From the NCBI GenBank assembly GCA_002786025.1, contig NHNW01000023.1, positions 62,001 to 126,000 on the forward strand: DNA of 64,000 nucleotides, in the 5' to 3' direction. This DNA comes from Zasmidium citrigriseum (lineage: Eukaryota; Ascomycota; Dothideomycetes; Mycosphaerellales; Mycosphaerellaceae). The position numbers and the translations under genes were made by a program. The notes below the pieces were generated by a model. It had not been told where the DNA came from. It did not search any database and worked only from the letters and a program-made list of their open reading frames with translations. This document shows positions 21,067-32,505 of the stretch, piece by piece. The number at the start of each line of letters is the position of its first letter. Positions within the stretch are counted from its first letter, which is position 1.

Positions 21067-22569
21067 TCAGAAGCGATTGTCCACGGCGAAGAGCATCAGC
21101 GCTAAGCTGTGCCTGACCCACAGTCCAGCCAGACCACAGGCGGTCTGCATCGCGAGGATTTCTATCGCCAACCGGTCCTCGCGAAGAGGTCCCCTCCACA
21201 CCAACCAGAGATTCAGGAGCGTGAGATTGCTCGTCTCCGTCACTCGCCCCGTCGTCTCATCTACTGCGACCCGCACCAGCTTCAGCTTGTGCAGTATCTT
21301 CAACACTTCTCCAACGATGGGACGAAGCGGCCGCTCTTCCGTACATGTCGCAACCGACGGTTCCATCAGCCCGGTGCGCGCGTTGAAACGTGGCAATCGA
21401 TGCCGCGGACACGGCACGATTTTAAACAGCTGTGGTGCGGAGTACACGAAGTTGAAGATTTGAGGGACCAGGACCAGCAGCAGTGTCTTGCTGAAATGAC
21501 CCAGGATCGCCACCACCGCAAACACCATTCCCGCGAAGTAGCAGTAGGTATCTCCGACGAAAACCTTGGCCGGGAACCAGTTGTGTTGTAGCAGTGCCAG
21601 CGAGACACCGATCAACGGGAGCAGAAAGTAGATGCTCAAGAGATGCGACTCCGCGGCAGGATGCGGTTGGTGAATCGTCGGCGAGAGGTACAGCGCATCG
21701 TTGAGAACAATCAAGCATGCAATCACGACCGACTGACCGACTTCGACCCCGTTGATGCCAGCCAAGATGTTGATGGACATGGGGCAGAAGATGGACAGCG
21801 CCGCCATGTAGAGGTAATACAGCACACCCAACTCCGTGCGTTCGCCCAGGTAGGCACGCAACGGAACGGGGACCATGACGTGCGTTTCCCCGTATTGAAT
21901 GCCATACAAGGCCAGCAACGGCAGCGACGCAAAAGCCGGGATGAAGAATTTGTGTCGCCATCGCAAATCAAAAGTGTCATCCAGAAACCCCAGAATGATG
22001 GCCGTCGCCAGAGTGAAAGCCGCAAAGCCATATGGGGCGAGCTGAGCGAGCGGTTAGCAATGTCGCACCGCAGATAGGGGTAGAGAGCACAGCGCAAACC
22101 TTTCCCAGGTGCAGAAAGCGGCCTTTCTCTGTCTCATTCTGCTGTGCCTCCAAACCCAGCAGCTCATCCTTGTTCCCGGCGCCCGACGTCATTTCGATTA
22201 TGTCGCTCTTGAAGACGAACGGCACAAAGACGATCAGCGCTAACAGGTATACCAACGCGGGCAACAGGCCCATGAACTCTGGTCTCTCGGCATCGTCAGC
22301 GGTAAATTCGTGTTGATCGTTGCAGGTTGGACGCCTCACATCTCGACAGGCTGTTTCTTGGACATATCCCGGCCTTTGTAGTTTCGCTTGAGGAATGTGT
22401 CTCCACTCCAGCGGATTATGCAGTATGAGAAGGCGAATGCAAGGCCACTGATAGCCAACGAGTCGAATAGGGGTTCGCCATTGCTTCTCAGGGAGCTGAC
22501 GAGGATTGCCAGGCACACAAAGGACACCGCTCCGAGCGAGTACGTCTCGGTGTTGCTGAGCGGCTGCAT
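21067..22569 (-). CDS. ALG7: UDP-GlcNAc:dolichyl-phosphate GlcNAc-1-phosphate transferase (ALG7/GPT)
   Basis: Three exons (22569-22340, 22283-22100, 22041-21067; introns of 56 and 58 bp) splice to 462 residues. The enzyme makes GlcNAc-PP-dolichol, the first step of N-glycan assembly at the ER membrane and the target of tunicamycin. Diagnostic motifs are FLKRNYKGRDMSK near the N terminus, ILGFLDDTFDLRWRHK with the catalytic Asp pair, INILAGINGVEVGQ, and FVGDTYCYFAGM with HFSKTLLL. About ten hydrophobic segments are visible. The chain ends in a loop with CPRHRLPRFNARTGL and a final membrane helix. Length matches fungal ALG7. It is divergent from the SEH1 gene. Confidence 0.95.
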
Positions 22570-22903
22570 GGTGACTTGCAGGATGTGGTGGGAGAGTGAT
22601 TTCGATGTATTGCGACTTCCATGGTAGATATTTAATTGGTAGGACAGAACAGCTGGCGGGTTCGGTGGATTCGCTTCCAACGGCTGGTCAACTCTAGCGG
22701 CGGCTACTCCCGTCTTCACCAGCCACTTCACGTCTTCGATGATGCTGTCTTCACTGCGGTTGCACAGTACCATCAAGCTCGAGCTTGTGAGAGAAACACA
22801 CGTCTCGGTGTGACGTGTGCACATGATGTCTGGAGCACAATACCGCTGTGGAACAATCGTCAAATGAGGTGACCTCCTTCACCATTCAATCCTGACAACA
22901 ACC
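22570..22903. other. Divergent promoter of ALG7 and SEH1
   Basis: A 334-bp region between two divergent housekeeping genes. No gene within it. A compact bidirectional promoter is the simplest reading. Confidence 0.5.
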
Positions 22904-24055
22904 ATGGCCGCCAATGGATTCCACCGCTTCTCCCACGGCCACCAGGATCTGCTACTCTCCGTGAGCTACAACTTCTATGGCACTCGCATGGCGTCGGCAT
23001 CTGCCGACCACAAAGTCAAAGTTTGGGACCGCAATGACAAGACCGGCCAATGGGTGGTGACAGACGTGTGGACGGCCCACGATGCGGAAGTCACGATGGT
23101 GGCGTGGAATGGGCCATTCGTAGGAGAGCATCTAGGGACCATCGGCGAAGACGGCATGCTACGAATCTGGCAAGAAGACGTAAACGAATCCCACAACTCC
23201 GGCCGAAGATTCAAAAAGATCTTCCAAAGAAGCACCAGCACCGGCGTCCCCTTCATGTGTCTCGACTTCAAGAACATCGGAAGTGAAACTTACCTCGCGA
23301 CAATAACGCGCGACGGCTATCTGACCATCCTAGAACCGGAAGACCACGATGACCTCTCCGCCTGGAAAGTCATGTGGAACGACTACCTCAGCAAAACCCC
23401 CTCCCGCACCGAAGAAACCGGCTTCCGGCTCAGCTGGCACAAAGAGAAAATCCCCGCCTGGCCCGCCGTCCTCGCCGGCCTCGACCGCAAATCCCTCAGC
23501 ATCGCAGTCGCAATCGGCCCCTCGGTAAAAATCTTCCGCACAGACAAAGAGCGCAAATTCTACACCGCCGCCTCGTTAGAAGGCTCCAAGGAACTGATCC
23601 GAGACGTCAGCTGGTCGAACGGGAGTATGCGAGGTTTCGACACGATCGCCACAGCGAGCAAAGACGGTTGTGTGAGGATCTATGAATTGCATACCCCTGG
23701 TGCGGCGTCGTTGCCTACGAGTGCGAATGGTTCTACGACGGAGCATCTCACGGCATCGCAGGAGCCTTCCCCGTCGACACGACCTGCGCGGTCGGGGATC
23801 GGGGCTGGATTGGCGGGGAGTATGCGGGGAGGGCGCCGGGATGACAATGCGGATGTTCCTGGGGCGGTGAAACAGGAAGCAAAGCTTGTTGCGGAGCTTG
23901 AGGCGAATAATCTTACTCCCTGGCGCGTGTCGTGGTCACCGAATGCTGATATGCTGCTTTCCACTGGGGATGATGGTGCAACCTGGGTCTGGAAGAAGTC
24001 CATGGATGGCAAGTGGCTCGAAGCGGCGGAGATTGATGTGCTTGGGACGGCGTGA
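22904..24055 (+). CDS. SEH1: SEH1-like WD40 nucleoporin/SEA-complex subunit
   Basis: A single exon encodes 383 residues. The N terminus FSHGHQDLLLSVSYNFYGTRMASASADHKVKVWD is the classic first blade of Seh1 (quoted in parts: GHQDLLLSVSYNFYG, then ASADHKVKVWD). Further WD-type blades follow, with HDAEVTMVAWNGPFVGEHLGT and DGMLRIW, then IRDVSWSNGSMRGFDTIAT and DGCVRIYEL, ending with LTPWRVSWSPNADMLLSTGDD. A low-complexity insert (about 265-325) separates the last blades. Seh1 serves in the Y-shaped Nup84 complex of the nuclear pore and in the SEA/GATOR2 complex that controls TORC1. Lack of introns is unusual for this window. The gene switches from C-rich to G-rich codons near 23680. Confidence 0.88.
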   Translation: MAANGFHRFSHGHQDLLLSVSYNFYGTRMASASADHKVKVWDRNDKTGQWVVTDVWTAHDAEVTMVAWNGPFVGEHLGTIGEDGMLRIWQEDVNESHNSGRRFKKIFQRSTSTGVPFMCLDFKNIGSETYLATITRDGYLTILEPEDHDDLSAWKVMWNDYLSKTPSRTEETGFRLSWHKEKIPAWPAVLAGLDRKSLSIAVAIGPSVKIFRTDKERKFYTAASLEGSKELIRDVSWSNGSMRGFDTIATASKDGCVRIYELHTPGAASLPTSANGSTTEHLTASQEPSPSTRPARSGIGAGLAGSMRGGRRDDNADVPGAVKQEAKLVAELEANNLTPWRVSWSPNADMLLSTGDDGATWVWKKSMDGKWLEAAEIDVLGTA

Positions 24056-24445
24056 CCTTTTGTATCACAGACTTGCAGTGATATGAAGGTCAGTTGAACG
24101 CCTGCAGAGGAAAGGCACATCTCGTTGCACCGGACACGCACGCCCCGGTCATCTATGCTATAGTACATCATTACCCACGCACGCACGTCGCACGAACGCC
24201 TTCGACGCGTGCAGCAAACAAAACCACCGCCCAAACTCCGGAGGTGCGATCATGCTCCGGCCATGTGGCTGGCCCGCGTAACAAATGCGCTCAGAAAAGG
24301 ATACACAAAATTCCCGCCGACAACATGCAAATGCCAAACAAACGCCGGACCCATGCATGCATTCGTCAACGTGTCTTCTCACGTCGTCCGTCTATAATTT
24401 TTGCATCGAGAGCCTCCTGGGGCTTTTCGTATGCTGGTCGTGTCT
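24056..24445. other. Convergent intergenic region
   Basis: About 390 bp between the 3' ends of SEH1 and the unknown membrane protein gene. Short frames only; nothing recognisable. Confidence 0.45.
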
Positions 24446-25673
24446 CTATTCCAGCTGTTTCTGGAATCTATTCCTCAGGCTGTTGTTTACGACGCCGCCG
24501 AATCCGAAGGCGGGGACGATGCGGCACATTCTGGCTAGACTGCTCTTGAGCCAGTCGATGCGGACTTTGTTCAGGCGGTCGCTGAATGGGGTTCCTCCGT
24601 TTCGGTTGTAGAGGTCCAGACCGTAGAGATGGAAGGGTGTTGAGATGAGCTGGATCGCTGCTGGGGCGAGGAATTGTGCTGCGGAAGCACGGCTGATGTA
24701 CTTCTCTGCCGCTTCCGGGATGGGCATGTTGGGTGCGAGAATTGGTGGGAGGTTGAAGCTCGCGAAGATGGTCATGGAGTCTCGAATAGCGAACAGAGCG
24801 TAGGTCGCTGGTGGAACGGGTCTTGCTGATACTGTGCCAAACATCTTTGTGAACTGGCTATCTTTGATCATAGTCAAGCTGAGATTCGCGGCGCTGGTAG
24901 CCACGAATTTCGAGGGACCAGAGGTGGTCTTGCTGGCGGGCTGTGCCTTGACGGTGGATTTGAAAGTATCCAGGAAGTTCGCCGAGAGGTATGTCCCGCC
25001 GTAGACCATCAGAATCAGAGCGAATGGCTTGCCCGTGAAGAAGACATGCGGCTGCGTGAGCATTTTGGCAACGGATCCCTTGATACTGGTCATCAACGGC
25101 GATTTGCCAGAAGCATTCTCCATGATCGCTCTGTATCCCAATCAGTATCGGCACACACCCATTCCCCCAACCATGCACCAATATGTCGACTCACCTATCA
25201 ATCATACTCACGACCGGCGCAACCAAACTCCCAGCCGCCGCCGCACAACCCGCATCCACCATCACCCTCTGCGTGAGGTTCTTCGTATTCCACTCCCGCG
25301 CCTCTCTCTGCTTCAGTCCCATATTGATCCCTAACTTCGGCGCGGTATCTATGACAGCCACGCTCGACGCCTCGACCTCCTCTTCAATGCCTCCAGAAGC
25401 CGCTGGCTCGGCTCCGACACCCATACTCGTTGGAGCCCCGGTATCGCGTCTGGTACATCCGCTGGAGTGTGTCCTCTCCGTGAAGTACCCAGGAGAGTCG
25501 TGGGTGTGTGTGGAGGAGGAGTGCCGGCCCCGTGGGGATTGGGGAGAAGTAATGACAAAGTGAGGTACTTTTGTACCTAGATGACGCAGAAAGTCGTTTG
25601 TCCACGGAGCTGGCTGCTTTTTGGCTTTCGCGTCGTCGGAATCAGCCCCGGCCCTGAGGAAGAAATCGCTCAC
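24446..25673 (-). CDS. Putative mitochondrial-type membrane protein of unknown function
   Basis: Two exons (25673-25195 and 25130-24446) joined across a 64-bp intron give 387 residues. The second half has several moderately hydrophobic stretches: TGKPFALILMVYGGTYLSANF, ATYALFAIRDSMTIFASFNLPP (given in parts of 20 or fewer: FALILMVYGGTYLSANF and YALFAIRDSMTIFASFNL) and AAQFLAPAAIQLISTPFHLYG. It ends in LNKVRIDWLKSSLARMCRIV and a basic tail. It is organised like small-carrier or mitochondrial inner-membrane proteins conserved in fungi, but I cannot name the family. The first about 90 residues are low-complexity; an additional intron may be hidden there, since a perfect short inverted repeat with GTAC sits at 25563-25578 inside the first exon. 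Treat the N terminus as provisional. Confidence 0.65.
25563..25578. repeat. Short inverted repeat AGGTAC-TTTT-GTACCT
   Basis: Six-base arms flank a TTTT loop. It lies inside the provisional first exon of the unknown membrane protein, and the minus-strand reading contains GTACAA and GTACCT, either of which could be a splice donor. Its presence is certain; its meaning is not. Confidence 0.4.
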
Positions 25674-27025
25674 AAACGCCGATGCAGGCGAGCGGGCAAG
25701 CAGTTTATCGGATCGCTTGGCCGGAGTGCTTGTTTATTATTTTCTTTCGAATCTCTCACGACGCGGTCTGTGTCTGCTTATCAACTTGTCTGTTCTCGTT
25801 GGTTAACGGCACTTTTTGGGACGGTGGTTCTGGTTGTCTCTTGCCTTGCCATGTGGTCGCCGTTGCTTCTTGCCCCGAAGCCCGAGGGCCCACCGACGCC
25901 AGATCATCAAACGCCTATCGCGTGGGCACGTTTCGAGACGCGTCTTTTATCCTTGCTCTCTCTGTGGGACTTCACATGCAGGGAGGCGAGATCTCGGATG
26001 GATTGTGAACTTGGCCGCGCGAGAGTGAACGCGAAGCTCCGTTAAACTGCGATAACCCGCGAGAGGATATCTCAACGGCGCCTCATCGCGGGACTCATGG
26101 GCAGCCAGCAAAATACCAGAGGGCCGAGCAAAAATGGCCGATGCGAAATATGAGTGAAGACACGACACTATGACTTCGTTTCGGGCCATTAGCATGCCAT
26201 GGGAGCTTTCGACTGATCTTGATTCCGGGGCCTTGCGACTTGGACTGCCGTTCTTCCTCCACTACGATAAGGCGACAAGAGACGTCCATCATTAACACAG
26301 CATAATGGTGGGTCTTCTCATCTGTGCTACTTTCCCCTTCTCGCAGCCCTCTCATCAACGGTGGGATTCGGCCCCATCACGAAACCTGTCTTGATCAAAC
26401 GCGCTTTCCTTCGTAGCTTTGGGTCCTTCGGCTCATGCCTGAGGTTCTCCAAGATGATATCTTCACCGGTCATAGATTTCAAAGTCCATCATGCTACGAT
26501 ATCTGTGGTTCTTGGAATGACGGTGAGTCTGATCAGCTTTGACAAAGAGCAGCCACAACTCCGTTGCGCGACAAACTGAGCGTTTCACTGCCGACAGTGG
26601 CTCTTCTACCGGTCTGATACCCAGAAAGAAGTCCGCAATCAGAGTGAACCTGGTACACGATGTTTTTCCTCAGCCAGGAAATGGATCCAATGACTTGGAC
26701 GTCTCGTCGCCGCCTCTGGCTTCATGCTGCACGCCAAAATGCACTCCTCCTTTGACATGACCTCGTCCCTTCGGAGGGGCTGGCAGAGCTGAAAGGTGTT
26801 CAAAGCAATGTGCTTGACCGGTCAGTATGAGCAACGCAGACTGATCATGTACTGCACCGTTTCGGCAAGCCACTCGGACTTGAACATCGCATGTGGGTCA
26901 ACGCATAGGATGCACAACGCAACATCTTTGAGATATAAAGAGCTCCAAGGGCGCCTGAAAGTTTCGAACCTACACACATCCATCAGCTCAAATCGACAAT
27001 TGGAAAAGACAAGACTCAATCGATC
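25674..27025. other. Intergenic region, 1.35 kb
   Basis: Between the divergent membrane-protein and secreted-protein genes. Several frames of 60-150 codons exist on both strands, but none has a domain, signal or splice coherence, so no gene is called. A TATA box for the downstream gene is listed separately. Confidence 0.45.
26934..26939 (+). promoter_or_regulatory. TATA box of the small secreted protein gene
   Basis: TATAAA lies about 87 bp upstream of the ATG at 27026, the usual distance for fungal genes with strong regulated expression. Confidence 0.5.
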
Positions 27026-27513
27026 ATGCATTTCCCAAAGAGAGCAGCCCTCGCCGTACTACTCAACTTCGCAGTCTCAGCCTACGCCGACTGCACGGTC
27101 ACTGCGTAAGCACTCCCTCCTTCAATCCGACACGCTCGTAAACTCACACCTGGATCCAAATAGCTTCTCCGGCAACGGCTGCACCGGCGACCAAGGCGCC
27201 GTCCGCACTGTCGACGCAATCATCGGCCGATGCTTCCTAGCCCAAAACCCGGACAGGCACTCATTCCGCTTGAGTGAGGACTGCGGCGACACGCAAGTCA
27301 AACATTTTGTATGAGCGCCCCTACAGCCTACGTAGTGGAGGCTTCTTGCTGACATCGATTGCTGTGTAGGAGGATCCGGGGTGTGGCACTTTGTTCCCTG
27401 TCGAGGAGAAATGGGTGGAGCCGGGATGTCATGATGTGAATACGGGGACGGCTTGGGGGAGTTCGTTTGTCGTTTGGGGGTATCCTAAGCCGCCGGATGC
27501 TGAGGAGGATTGA
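27026..27513 (+). CDS. Small secreted cysteine-rich protein, effector-like
   Basis: Three exons (27026-27105, 27164-27308, 27370-27513) give 122 residues. The signal peptide is MHFPKRAALAVLLNFAVSAYA with cleavage near residue 21. The mature chain of about 100 residues has six cysteines (in DCT, GNGCTGD, GRCFL, DCGD, DPGCGT and EPGCHD), enough for three disulfides. There are no membrane segments. The FSGNGCTGD and RSFRL-like start resembles fungal small secreted proteins of the ascomycete effector/antimicrobial type, but no named family is evident. Small size, cysteines, TATA box and two introns make it a real gene rather than a chance frame. A role at the host or microbial interface is inference. 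Confidence 0.8.
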
Positions 27514-27691
27514 GAACGGCAATGGTGCAAATGTGTGGTCCTGGTGTTGAAAGAGATTGATCTCCAAACACGCGTTTGCTAAGTCTACTACAGCACTCGT
27601 TAGACACGCCAACTTTGCTCATTAACTTATCGCCCTTCCAAATTGCACTCTTTCCTGTCGTGCGACCCCGTACATGTTAGCCCTGCCCGAA

Positions 27692-28539
27692 TCACACTCG
27701 AAGCGGCCGTGGACGCCCATGGAAATCGCATGGCAAGAAGCTCCAAGCGCCAGCATGGAGTGGTGCAAGACGTTCTTCAACATCTTTCACGGCTGCGGGA
27801 GGCAAATGAGGCCAGTCATTCCCTGCTTCGAACGTAACGTCGCGGAGCCCCAGCGCAAGGGGGAAAATGCGAGACTAGTCATCACATAAGCTACTCAGTC
27901 CATGGCGAAACTATGGCTACTCACCTTCGCCTCGTCATCAATCCCGTGAATAGTCTCTTCAGATTTCTGATATGCCTGCATCAGACCCGCAGAGTCGTAC
28001 GCCGTCAGAGTCAATAGTGCAGCGACCTCATCGGAGAAGTGCTTGTGCATTGCAGGGCCGAAAGCGTCAACAAGAGCGCGGACTTGCTCAGCATTGTACT
28101 CCGAGTCGATTCCCTTCGATAGCTCGAGCAATTGCTCTATGCCCGACACGAACTCTTGGTGCTGGTCGGTGCTCTCTTTGAGCAGAGCTTGTTTGCCCGC
28201 GGCCTTTTCTAACAGTGGGAACAAGATGTCGTCTTCTAGGTGGTGGTGGGCTTCCACCCATTTACACCAGGCGTGTATGAAGAACTTAAAGTCCTTCAGA
28301 TCTTGCGGTTCGGTGATATGGGGGGCTTGGAGGTAGATGGCATTCATGCCTCTGATGAAGCAATTGTGGACGATGGCCATTTCGTTGGCGATGTAGAGTG
28401 CAGCGTGTTTGTCCTATTCAATCAGGTTAAGTGTTGCGCCTGGCTCACATCGCACGCCATCTAGACTTACCGTGTCCAGCTTCGTCTCTGGCGTAGAGAA
28501 CAGTTGATAGGGATGATCTACCCATGGTGTCAATGCCAT
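27692..28539 (-). CDS. Hemerythrin-like (HHE cation-binding) protein
   Basis: Three exons (28539-28471, 28413-27925, 27874-27692) give 246 residues. The HHE helical bundle shows EMAIVHNCFIRGMNAIY, HAWCKWVEAHHHLEDDILFP, TDQHQEFVSGIEQL and AMHKHFSDEVAALL, the His/Glu set that binds a di-iron centre. The last exon is easily missed: reading past the 27924 donor stops after nine codons, but splicing to 27874 adds a tail with LHAGAWSFLPCDFHGRPR, which is the expected C terminus of fungal members. The protein has no signal peptide. Such proteins bind iron or oxygen-related ligands; the physiological role in fungi is not established. An upstream ATG would extend the N terminus slightly. Confidence 0.88.
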
Positions 28540-29093
28540 TGTGAAGGAGGAGAAATCACGAGATGTTAAGGATTTGGAAAATGGCAAGCGAGATGACAGT
28601 CCGCAAGTCTCACGTTCGAAGACTTTATACCTTTGCATCACTGCCATGTCTCTTCTTAACCCTGCGAACAATGACGGGTCTTCGGGGATTTCAAGTCTTC
28701 ATGAAAGACCGAATCTTATTGCGGACTTCCTCGGAAGCCATTTGATGAATACAAAGAGGTGAGACGGCACGTCCATGGTTCCCGAAGTAGGTAAATGCTA
28801 CTGACTCCAGTCGGATTGTCCGTCATGGTCAGCGCGACCATAGGAGTTGATGTACATTGAGATCGCAGTGAGCCTTCCGCGTACGGCGCATCTCACGAGC
28901 CATTTGTTTGAAGGCGATATCGAGGTTTCGTCCGGTTGATGAAGTTGCTGGAGATGGAGAGGAATGGCAAGAAAGGACGACGTTCAAAACGCACGGGCCA
29001 CAAACTCGGGCCGAAGTCGCGTCTCCCAAGCGCGTCTCGTGTCGACCTCACCTTTCGACAGCACAACCATGTGAAAGTCTCTTGACCACCGCC
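28540..29093. other. Divergent promoter region, hemerythrin and Rad51 paralogue
   Basis: About 550 bp with no gene. The minus-strand TATA box at 28624-28629 belongs to the hemerythrin gene. Confidence 0.5.
28624..28629 (-). promoter_or_regulatory. TATA box of the hemerythrin-like gene
   Basis: TATAAA on the minus strand, 85-90 bp upstream of the ATG at 28539. Confidence 0.45.
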
Positions 29094-30416
29094 ATGGCGG
29101 ATCCAGCTCCAGTCATCGACATCACTTCATCTGCGCCCTCTCAGAAGCCGCCTCCCTCATCTCGTAAGTCCACAGCTCTTGCCCATTGGGACCAGACTGA
29201 CATCAGTCTCAGACCGACTCCCGACTGTATCAGCCTCTGATGCTCTCGCCAGTCTCAGTGGCGGCGCCAAAGCCGCAGTCTCGAGTGGAATTGACTCGCT
29301 GAATCATGCTCTGGCTGGGACCGTGTTGGCCGACAACGGTGGATTCGAACGGGGCAAAGTGGCCGAGATATGGGGTCCCAGCGGAGCCGGAAAGACAGCA
29401 TTGGCGTAAGTTATGCTGTCTTGATACTGCAGGGTGCCATAGCGTTGACAGACAAATAGCTTCCAGACCGCTGCTCTGGCAATCAAGAATGAAGGCTCCG
29501 TGGCCTGGATTGGTATGTCAAACAACAATTTCGCATTTGGTCCTACTCTCACACTGATCAATCAGACGCGGCGACACCGTTAAGTGCAACCCGAGTGAAT
29601 GCGTTGAAAGCCGCAACACCAGGCTCAGAGTCAGAACGGCAGGAAGCTGAGACAGCTTCCACAGTTGAGAATCGGCTTCGTCATCTCTCGGTCAGGACGC
29701 TTTCGCATCTGCTGGCATTGATTCTACACCCACCTTCCTCTTTTCCGCCACAAGGAACAACTCTTCTCGTTATAGACGACCTCCACACGCTCATCGATCT
29801 GGACTACCCTCGAATGCCGTTCGGTAATGGATCACGCACAGAGCAACAGAAATGGCAAGCAACTCGACGCTACGCCATTCTAGGGTCCCTCGTTACGGCG
29901 CTCAACAAACTAGCAGTTCTGCACAACATGGCTGTCATTGTCACCACAGGTTGTGCCTCCAGAATGCGGGGTGATAGTGGCCAGGGAGCGGCAATCGGGC
30001 CAGGAGTCGGCGGCTCAGAGTGGGAGGGTGGAATCTGCAGCCGGACTGTCCTCTTCCGAGACTTCAATGGCAGATTTGCTGGAGTACAGAAATGCAACGG
30101 CCGAAATCTCACTCCACTGGATCCGGTTGGCGATATTAGAACTGTCGTCGGCTTTGAGATCTCAGCTGAGGGATGGCTCAAGGAACATGTGATCGACCTG
30201 ACCAGCAGCGCTCCGGATGGAAATAAACGACAGGCATCAAAGGCGGCCTCGAGCCCCGCCAAAATTGTGCGGAAACGGCATTATGAGGAAATTGCCGATT
30301 CTGACGAGGATGCCGATGAGTTTGGATGGGCCGAGACCGATGAAGATGCCCTGGCCGGTGCAGGCCTTGCAGATGAGCACAAGCCTGCGGAACCCCAACG
30401 GCCCCAGGCTACGTGA
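29094..30416 (+). CDS. RecA/Rad51-family paralogue (Rhp55/Rlp1-like DNA repair protein)
   Basis: Four exons (29094-29163, 29207-29405, 29460-29512, 29566-30416) give 390 residues. A short leader precedes SSGIDSLNHALAG and the Walker A loop EIWGPSGAGKTALA. Walker B follows as TTLLVIDDLH. Later parts include TALNKLAVLHNMAVIVTTG and a C-terminal disordered tail with an acidic run (EEIADSDEDADEFGW). The order SSGIDSLN, GPSGAGKT, LLVIDD, VIVTTG is that of RecA-fold recombination mediators. I place it with fungal Rad51 paralogues that assist homologous recombination, but cannot assign the exact orthologue. Intron 1 has two possible acceptors six bases apart (29206 or 29212). It converges on the Zn2Cys6 gene with only 50 bp between stops. 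Confidence 0.8.
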
Positions 30417-30466
30417 GAATAGATCAAGGCCATCAAGCTCTGGTCGATTGGCGAACAAGACACTCA

Positions 30467-32145
30467 TCACCTGTCAACGCCTTGCTCATCCTCGTTGTAC
30501 CGCAGGATCCTCAGCCACCCCCTTCCAATCGACTCCCGACACTCTTCGGCCCAACGTAGAGTACTCTCATGCACACCTCTAGGCTTGAGGATATCAATGA
30601 CAATGTTGAACTGCAACGCCGCTCTGACCGGACCAAAAGCCAAGGCAGCTGGAGATTGCCAGTACTCCATACTCTGGCAGATTTTCCAGACCAATTCAAT
30701 CCAGGACGATCGGTGGCCCAGCTCCGGTATGCGTTCTCCGATCAACTGCGAAGCACCCATTGCCGTGATGCCATTGTAGAGGTCTACGAGCCCCGGCCAG
30801 ACCATGCATTGGATCGCCCAGAGGAAGGTCATGATACGAGCGACAGGGACGGAAGAGAAATGGATGGCTACGGTCCGAAGACTCGCTAGCTCGTCATCAT
30901 CTTGTGGGGCATCAGAGGTGTTCAGCGCAGGCTGCTCCCAATAGACCGGGCGCACATCGTGCAGGTTCTCGGATTTGATCTCGCGTTCGAATTCTTGCAG
31001 TCGATGGTCGATGGCCCATAAATCGTCGATAATACTGAGCATCAATGAGAATCGCTCCTCAGAAGAAACAGTTGCAATCTGGTCCGCCTTCTGCAATACC
31101 TCCGGTCCCATCAAGAAGATATCCAGAAGTTTCTGCGTATCGCTCTTCGTCTGGCCCTGGAACGGCAGCGTCATCCACCCTGCCGAGGAAAGATAATTCG
31201 GTCGATGCCGACGAAAAGCGTCAAGAGTCTGACAACAGCACAAAATCAGCTTTCAATCCACATCAAGAAGACACCCCAACCTACCCCATGCAACCGAAAC
31301 TCCTCAAACAAAACCCTCCCCAACCCCTCCCGATGCGCCGCCGGCCCCCTCAACTCCACCAACCGCAAACACCCCTCACTATGCCACCAATACCCCTTCA
31401 TGCCCTCCTCCGGACACTCCAAAGTCTCATACGTAACAAGACTGAGACAAGCCGCGAGCGTCTCATCCCTGAGCGCCGTTTCCCTCTTCCTCAGCGCCTT
31501 CTGCGTCTCACCCAGACTAGTCGCATACAACCTCCGACTAAAATCTATCAGAGCATGGTTGTCGTCCCGCCGGCCGAAGAATGCTGTGTAGCAGGCTAGA
31601 GCGCCGGAGGAGAGGCCCAGGTTGTCACGGGAGGAGGAGCAGGCGAAGAGGTGTGTGTACCAGGAGTGCAGCATTGAGGATTCGTTGTGGGGGTTTGTGG
31701 AGGTTATGGCGATGGGGTTGGGGGTGCTGGACATGAAGGAGGAGATTAGTTGTTGGCGGATTGCGGTTAGGGCGGGGATTTGTTTTGGGAGGGATGGTGG
31801 ACGCAGTGGGACGATGTCTTTAGTGGCGGTCTTTTGTTTCGGCGTCGAGGTAGCTTTCGATTCATCCGACTTGGATTGATCTTTTCCAGGCACCAGTCGA
31901 GATCGATTCAAAGATTTCTTGTATATCGTCTTATGCGAACCCGCTTCATTGGTCACGAAAATGAAGCCTCCGGATTTTGAACATTGCAACTTCGCTCGGG
32001 CGCATTGTCCGCAAGGCTGCTCTTGGTCACACTGCCAACACCCATCAGCAACGTTACCTTGTCAAGAAGGATCAATCAAGCTTACTGCGACTTTCCTCCT
32101 CTTGCACGTTGCACAAGCTTTGGAGCGTCCCGGGACGCCGACCAT
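30467..32145 (-). CDS. Zn2Cys6 transcription factor with fungal-specific domain
   Basis: Three exons (32145-32086, 32031-31285, 31228-30467) give 522 residues. The binuclear zinc cluster is split by the first intron: CATCKRRKVA joins CDQEQPCGQCARAKLQC, giving the six cysteines with typical spacing. A basic linker (KKSLNRSRLV) follows, then a large helical domain of the Fungal_trans_2 type, with landmarks LACYTAFFGRRDDNHAL, GYWWHSEGCLRLVELRGP and FLWAIQCMVWPGLVDLYNG. Such proteins bind CGG-containing sites and often regulate nearby or distant metabolic genes. It is 15 kb from the UstYa block, so no link is claimed. The second intron hides as a short open extension (VGWGVFLMWIES) before a stop. 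Confidence 0.88.
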
Positions 32146-32505
32146 GATGACCGGGAAAGAAGACTGTCAGCATCTTGTAACTAGGCCTGGACCTCCTTCT
32201 TAAGAGTCTCGCATGTTGGCTCCGAGCTGAGGTTGATTGCAACAGTGCCGAGAAGAGGCGTTGGATGAGTGGTTCGGTCTAAACCGTTTCGAGCGCCAAT
32301 CTGCGAGCCAATCATTCACTTGGGGGTCGATGCAGATGCGAGTGCGAATACAACGTTAGGTCAGCCCGATCTTCTCTTCATGTGACGCAGCATGATATTG
32401 CCATTGAGAGTTGAGAACTCTTACAAGGAGCATCTTGAACGATGACCACGAAGGTATCCTTTCTTAGCAATCCATCTACTCACATACTCCCTGAATCTCC
32501 TCCCT
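32146..32505. other. Intergenic region, 360 bp
   Basis: Promoter of the Zn2Cys6 gene and 3' end of the dehydrogenase gene. No coding sequence seen. Confidence 0.45.

Noticed and set aside
25674..27025. Possible gene in the 1.35 kb gap
   Set aside because: Several overlapping frames exist on both strands, but none shows motifs or joins by plausible splicing.
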